Below are positions 32,580 through 36,815 of a DNA stretch of 36,815 bases, one piece after another. The stretch is from CAYMRB01 sp964392615. GTDB taxonomy: Bacteria > Planctomycetota > UBA8108. Position numbers and translations under genes: made by a program. Within the stretch, counting starts at the first letter, position 1; every line of letters starts with the position of its first letter. The notes below the pieces were generated by a model. It was given only the letters and a program-made list of their open reading frames with translations, was not told the DNA's origin and ran no database searches. Where the stretch lies: NCBI GenBank assembly GCA_964392615.1, contig CAYMRB010000040.1:1-36815 (forward strand), read 5' to 3'.

Positions 32580-35500
32580 CTACATCACCGACGCCCGCTC
32601 CTCGTCCGTGCGCCCTCCGAGGTTGCCGTAGCGATGGTAGTCGTCGCTGACGCTCTGCTCGCGCAGATACCAGAGGAGCTCGATCCTGCCGATCGGCAAC
32701 ACGGGCGTACGGGCGATGTAGATGCCGGAATCACCCGGCGCTTGCAGCACCGACTCGGGCGCGCGATCGGGCGCGGCGTAGCGCACCCGCTCGGTTCGCT
32801 GCGACCGGATGGCGTCGACGAGCTCGTCGTCCGTCTCCTCGACGAACTCGATGCGCGCGCCCCACGGCTCGGTCAAGACCTCGATGACTTCGACGACGCC
32901 CCGCAGTCGGTCCGGCAGATCCGGCGGCGAGCTGACGGTGATGCGACCACCGGCGGCCCGAGCGGCGCAGACGCGAGCGAACACCTCGAACGTCGTGTCG
33001 TCCGCGTGCAGCCGGATGCGCAGCTCGTCGACCGGCAGGTAGCGGCGCAGGTTGTCCTGACCGACGAGGCGGAAGTGATCGTGCTCGCGGCCGAACTCCT
33101 CGCGCACGGCGAGGTCGTAGCTGCCGATCGTCGTGATGATCGCGTCGATCTCGGCGGCGTCCAAGCGGGTCGCCAGGAAGTCATCGTCCGCTTGCAGGCT
33201 GACCGCGAGCCCGGCGAGCGCTTCGTCGGCTATCGAATCGCTGACCGCGATCTCGCCGCTCGGCTGGAAGTCGAGGAGCTGCGCGACGTAGTTCGGTCCG
33301 CCCGCCTTGATGCCGGGCCCGAACGCCGACTTGCCCATGCCGCCGAACGGCTGACGCAGCACGATGGCGCCCGTCGTCACGCGGTTGACGTACAGGTTGC
33401 CGGCGCGGATGCGATGCAGCCACTCCTCCTGCTCGCGATCGTCCAGGCTCTCGAGGCCCGAGGTGAGGCCGAAGCCAGTCGCGTTGACCAGCGAGATGGC
33501 CTCGTCGAGGTTGCGCGCCTTCATCACGCCGAGCACGGGCCCGAAGAACTCGGTTCCGTGCGTCACGCTGCCGGGGCTGACGTCCCACTTCACCGCGGGC
33601 GACCACAGGCAGGGATTGTCCTCCAGCTTGTGTGGCATCACGGCCCAGCTCTCGCCGGGCTCGAGCACCTTCAAGGCCGTCTCGAGCTCGCCGCTAGGCG
33701 GACGGATCATCGGCCCCATCAAAGTTCGCGTCTCCCACGCGGAGCCGACCTCGATGCTGCGAGCCGCATCGCAGAGCATGCGCTTGAAGTTCGGATCGTC
33801 GTAGATCTCGGCCTCGAGGATGAGAAGCGACGTCGCGGAGCACTTCTGCCCGCTGTGGCCGAACGCCGATTGCAGCACGTGCTTGATCGCCTGCTCGCGA
33901 TCCGACAGCGCCGTCACGATCGTCGCGTTCTTGCCGCCCGTCTCGGCGAGCAGGTTCATCTGCGGGGCCGCGTCGAGCATCGCGAGTGCCGTCTCGGTGC
34001 CGCCGGTCAGGATGACGACGTCGACGTCCGGATGACTGGCGAGCTTCGAACCGACGCTCGCGCCGGAGCAGGGCGCGAACTGCAGCACGTCGCGCGGCAC
34101 ACCCGCGCGCCAGAAGCACTGGCACATCTCCCACGCGACGAGGACCGTGTCGGACGCCGGCTTCAGAATGACGTGGTTGCCCGCCGCGAGCCCGGCCGCG
34201 ACACCGCCGCACGGGATCGCGATCGGGAAGTTCCACGGCGGCACGACGACGACGACGCCCTTCGGCTGCGCCTCGACGCCCTTCAGGGCGTGGAGCTCGC
34301 ACGCGCTGCGCCGGTAGAACTCGCAGAAGTCGATCGCCTCGGAGACTTCCGGATCGGACTGCGGGAACGTCTTGCCGCCCTCGGCGAGCGCGGCACCCAT
34401 GAGGTCGGCGCGGCCGATGCGGAGCTCGTGCGCGGCTCGCGCGAGGATCGCCGAGTGCTCCTCGACGGGGCGCGATCGCCAACCGGATGGATCGTCGCGG
34501 GCCACCTCGACGGCGCGGCGCACGTCCTCCTCTGTCGCCTGGCGATATCGCGCGACGACGACGCCCGGGCGCGACGGGTCGTACGACTCGCGAATCTTGC
34601 GATCGTCGCGGAGCTCCTCGCCGGCGATGACGATCGGAACATCCACGGCCTTGTCGTCGCAGCGGTCCTTCCAGCTCGCGATGATCCCGTCGGCCCACTC
34701 GACGTTCGCGATGAGCGCGAAGTCGGTGTCCGGCTCGTTCTCGAACGAGTCGATCGTCGCGTCATCCCTCTTCGGAGGATCGGCGAGCGGCGCGATCGGC
34801 ACCCGGCGGTCCTGCGTCCGGCGCGGTTCCTGCGGCAGGCCGTCGATGAGATCGAACGACGCGAAGAAGTCGGCCTCGAGACTGCGCCACTCGTCGCTGT
34901 CGACCACCAGCCGGAATGTATGGCGCAGGAAATTGTCCGGCCCGGTGTTCTCGTCGAGGCGGCGGATCAGATAGCCGATCGCGTGAATGAAGTTCTCGCG
35001 GTAGGTCGCCGGCGCGTAGAGGAGGAGACTCTTCGAGAGCTCGAACAGCGCGCGTCGCTGGTGGTTCGCCATGCCCTCGAGCATCTCGAACTGCACGCTC
35101 TCGAGGCAGTTTCCGTCCACCGCGAGCACCAGGCCGTATGCGATGTCGAACAGATTGTGCGATGCGATGGCGAGTCGCACGGCCGCGATGTTCTCGGGCT
35201 GAATGCCCTCGAGAACCATGCGCTTGAAGTTCGCGTCGGTTTCGATCTTGCGCTGGTACGGCGCCTGCGGCCAGTCGTGGATCGAGGCCTCGACTCGCTC
35301 CATCTCCATGTTCGCGCCCTTGACGAGGCGGACCGTCACCGGCGAGCCGCCCGCCGCGACGCGCTTGCGCGCCCAGTCGTTGATGCACTGCTGGACGGGG
35401 AACGAGTCCGGGACGTACGCCTGCAGTGCGATACCGGCATGGACGTGGTCGAGCCCGGGGCGGTCGAGCGTCCGCATGAACGCCTCGGCCGTCACCGAAA

Positions 35501-36293
35501 CGTCGCGGTACTCCTCCATGTCGAGATAGACGAACTTCGGCACCTCCGTGCCGTCGGCGCGCACGAACTGCGACTTGGCCGCGGCGCGGTAGAGAAGCTC
35601 GAGGCGGTCGCAAAGGACCTCGACCGTGTGCTCGAACGCGAGCGACGAGATCTGCGAGTAGATCGTCGAGATCTTGACGGAAATGCACTCGATCAGCGGG
35701 TTCTGCAGCGCCCGCAAATACGACTCCAGGCGGCTTTGTGCCTCGGTCTCGCCGAGCAGCGCCTCGCCGAGGAAGTTCACGTTCATGCGGAGGCCTTGCT
35801 CGCGCCGCGCCCCGAGGTGAGCGTCGAGCACCTCGCGCTCGGCGGGCAGCACGACGTTAGCTGTCTCTTCGCGCATCTTGCCCTTGACGAGCGGCACGGC
35901 GACGCCGGGAAGATAGCCTCCGAACGATTGAAAACCGCGCAGCAGCGTGCGGTCCATGCGGCTGAAGAACCGCGGCACGCCTTGGATATCGAGGATATGC
36001 GTCAGCTGGTCGACGGCGCGATGGGGGTCGTCCGACCGGAACGCCTGATCCGTCATCTGGATCATCGTCACCTTGTCGCCGGCGTTTTGCATCATTCGCT
36101 CGAGCTCGGTCTGCTGCTTCTTCTCCTGCGGAGTCTGAAGCTCGACCGCGCGTCTCTGCATGAGCCGCGCCAGGTGGGCGGCCTTTTGAGCGGTTTCGGA
36201 AACGGACGAATCGGCGTCGGGGACGAAGGCCTCGAGAACGTTTTCGAGGGCGCCTTCGAGCGTATCGAAGCGAACTTGCGCTTCACTGGACAT
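32580..36293 (-). CDS. putA: Bifunctional proline dehydrogenase / L-glutamate gamma-semialdehyde dehydrogenase (long PutA)
   Basis: PutA oxidises proline to glutamate in two steps, passing the intermediate between a FAD barrel and an NAD-dependent aldehyde dehydrogenase. The 1,237-residue protein begins with a helical arm. The proline dehydrogenase barrel follows (about 80-470), with VRLVKGANMEMER and a late YLIRRLDENTGPDN block carrying the substrate Arg pair. The aldehyde dehydrogenase (about 540-1020) has PPWNFPIAIPCGG, the base Glu784 in AETGGKN and the nucleophile Cys818 in SGQKCSA, 34 residues apart as usual. A C-terminal extension of about 200 residues resembles that of long PutAs. There is no N-terminal ribbon-helix-helix domain, so it should not repress its own gene. 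GGAG stands 9 nt before the ATG. Confidence 0.94.
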   Translation of the reverse strand: MSSEAQVRFDTLEGALENVLEAFVPDADSSVSETAQKAAHLARLMQRRAVELQTPQEKKQQTELERMMQNAGDKVTMIQMTDQAFRSDDPHRAVDQLTHILDIQGVPRFFSRMDRTLLRGFQSFGGYLPGVAVPLVKGKMREETANVVLPAEREVLDAHLGARREQGLRMNVNFLGEALLGETEAQSRLESYLRALQNPLIECISVKISTIYSQISSLAFEHTVEVLCDRLELLYRAAAKSQFVRADGTEVPKFVYLDMEEYRDVSVTAEAFMRTLDRPGLDHVHAGIALQAYVPDSFPVQQCINDWARKRVAAGGSPVTVRLVKGANMEMERVEASIHDWPQAPYQRKIETDANFKRMVLEGIQPENIAAVRLAIASHNLFDIAYGLVLAVDGNCLESVQFEMLEGMANHQRRALFELSKSLLLYAPATYRENFIHAIGYLIRRLDENTGPDNFLRHTFRLVVDSDEWRSLEADFFASFDLIDGLPQEPRRTQDRRVPIAPLADPPKRDDATIDSFENEPDTDFALIANVEWADGIIASWKDRCDDKAVDVPIVIAGEELRDDRKIRESYDPSRPGVVVARYRQATEEDVRRAVEVARDDPSGWRSRPVEEHSAILARAAHELRIGRADLMGAALAEGGKTFPQSDPEVSEAIDFCEFYRRSACELHALKGVEAQPKGVVVVVPPWNFPIAIPCGGVAAGLAAGNHVILKPASDTVLVAWEMCQCFWRAGVPRDVLQFAPCSGASVGSKLASHPDVDVVILTGGTETALAMLDAAPQMNLLAETGGKNATIVTALSDREQAIKHVLQSAFGHSGQKCSATSLLILEAEIYDDPNFKRMLCDAARSIEVGSAWETRTLMGPMIRPPSGELETALKVLEPGESWAVMPHKLEDNPCLWSPAVKWDVSPGSVTHGTEFFGPVLGVMKARNLDEAISLVNATGFGLTSGLESLDDREQEEWLHRIRAGNLYVNRVTTGAIVLRQPFGGMGKSAFGPGIKAGGPNYVAQLLDFQPSGEIAVSDSIADEALAGLAVSLQADDDFLATRLDAAEIDAIITTIGSYDLAVREEFGREHDHFRLVGQDNLRRYLPVDELRIRLHADDTTFEVFARVCAARAAGGRITVSSPPDLPDRLRGVVEVIEVLTEPWGARIEFVEETDDELVDAIRSQRTERVRYAAPDRAPESVLQAPGDSGIYIARTPVLPIGRIELLWYLREQSVSDDYHRYGNLGGRTDEERASVM

Positions 36294-36414
36294 AGGGGCA
36301 GCTCCACGCGCAGGGTGGTAGGAGTTGAGGCAGGTGTCGTCTACGCGGACATGGTACAGAATTCGCGCCGGACGTCACGTCGCAGTCCGCGGAAAAAGGC
36401 GACCGTCGAGACGC

Positions 36415-36717
36415 CTATTCCGACGGGCGTTCGGGGCCGCTTTTACTGAAGATTCCCCGATACCCGCCGCGCGCGATTCGCACGACGATCAGCACGACCT
36501 TGAGCGGCTCGCAGACCGCGAGAATCCACGCCCAGAACACGTCCGGATGGCTCCACAGGCAGAGCGCAAGCGTGACAAAGGGCACGTACCAGAAAACCTC
36601 CAGTCGGTTGCCGATCCGAAAGACGTTGCAGAAGAGAAAGAACGACAGGCCGATGTACGGCGGCAGCCAGACGAAGTGGCTCCCCGGCGCGACGCGGTGG
36701 AGCACGAACGTGACCAC
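36415..36717 (-). CDS. Small polytopic membrane protein at the contig edge, N-terminus uncertain
   Basis: The coding character is that of a membrane protein with about four hydrophobic segments, including YIGLSFFLFCNVFRIGNRLEV, and a Lys/Arg-rich tail ending GPERPSE. The only in-frame start is the GTG at 36717, which would begin inside a membrane span, so the real start is probably upstream. In-frame codons run back through TFEIQREPCFRFNLIDLGL to a TAG at 36796-36798, immediately preceded by an in-frame ATG at 36799-36801. Either that TAG is an error near the contig end or the gene is broken. I do not recognise the family. It lies upstream of putA on the same strand, 121 nt away. Confidence 0.6.
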   Translation of the reverse strand: MVTFVLHRVAPGSHFVWLPPYIGLSFFLFCNVFRIGNRLEVFWYVPFVTLALCLWSHPDVFWAWILAVCEPLKVVLIVVRIARGGYRGIFSKSGPERPSE

Positions 36718-36815
36718 GAGGATCGCGACGATCAGCCCGAGGTCGATCAGGTTGAAGCGGAAACACGGTTCGCGCTGGATCTCAAATGTACGCCACTACA
36801 TCGATGAGATGGTCT

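Noticed and set aside
32484..36449. A 1,321-codon + strand frame opposite putA
   Set aside because: The minus strand encodes full PutA active-site motifs; the + strand product is Arg/Val/Asp/Ala-rich low-complexity sequence with no recognisable domain.

Overview
The window is GC-rich DNA, most likely a metagenome-assembled contig from a Planctomycetota-type bacterium. I base this on the combination of a Tat-exported Gfo/Idh/MocA oxidoreductase, a DUF1080 (3-keto-disaccharide hydrolase-like) protein, FG-GAP/VCBS proteins, a secreted S41 peptidase with TPR-like repeats, a sialate O-acetylesterase, HEAT and TPR proteins with single membrane anchors, and a giant PKD/RHS surface protein. The assignment comes from gene content only; there is no rRNA or tRNA gene in the window. 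A scaffold gap of 10 Ns lies at 31445-31454, with obviously artefactual poly-G/poly-C flanks.

Layout. 1-744: 3' part of an M50B-like membrane metalloprotease (+). 755-3765 (-): an RluA-type pseudouridine synthase with an altered catalytic motif, an SDR oxidoreductase, a terminator hairpin, and a Tat-exported Gfo/Idh/MocA oxidoreductase. 4007-7769 (+): a 32-codon remnant of an AlkD-type DNA alkylation repair gene, an FG-GAP/VCBS gene interrupted by an in-frame TGA, and a secreted S41 peptidase. 7804-9279 (-): a DUF1080 domain fused to a PHP-like metal-dependent domain. 9431-22870 (-): one 13.4 kb gene for a 4,479-residue exported protein. It has FG-GAP repeats, about twelve PKD domains, an embedded alpha/alpha-toroid, putative cadherin-like Ig domains, a YD/RHS shell and a membrane-helix C-terminus. 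23332-24495 (+): a TPR protein with a C-terminal membrane anchor. 24506-28230 (-): a compact three-gene set comprising a polytopic membrane protein, a sialate O-acetylesterase and a small membrane-anchored protein. 28560-29173 (+): a Phd-type antitoxin and PIN toxin pair with overlapping stop and start. 29255-31309 (+): a membrane-anchored HEAT-repeat protein. 31538-36293 (-): an rlmN-like gene cut at the scaffold gap, directly behind a long bifunctional putA. 36415 to about 36800 (-): a small membrane protein at the contig edge.

The working theme is cell-surface and extracytoplasmic chemistry: sugar-ring oxidation or hydrolysis (Gfo/Idh, DUF1080), ester removal from acylated sugars (sialate esterase), a secreted protease and one very large surface protein. 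Housekeeping genes (pseudouridine synthase, proline catabolism, RlmN) are interspersed. I see no CRISPR array, integrase, transposase or phage module. The points most worth checking are the architecture of the giant RHS protein, an 84-bp inverted repeat with 20-bp-phased half-sites at 28261-28344, the in-frame TGA at 4409, the alkD remnant at 4007, and the Asp-to-Glu change in the pseudouridine synthase active site.
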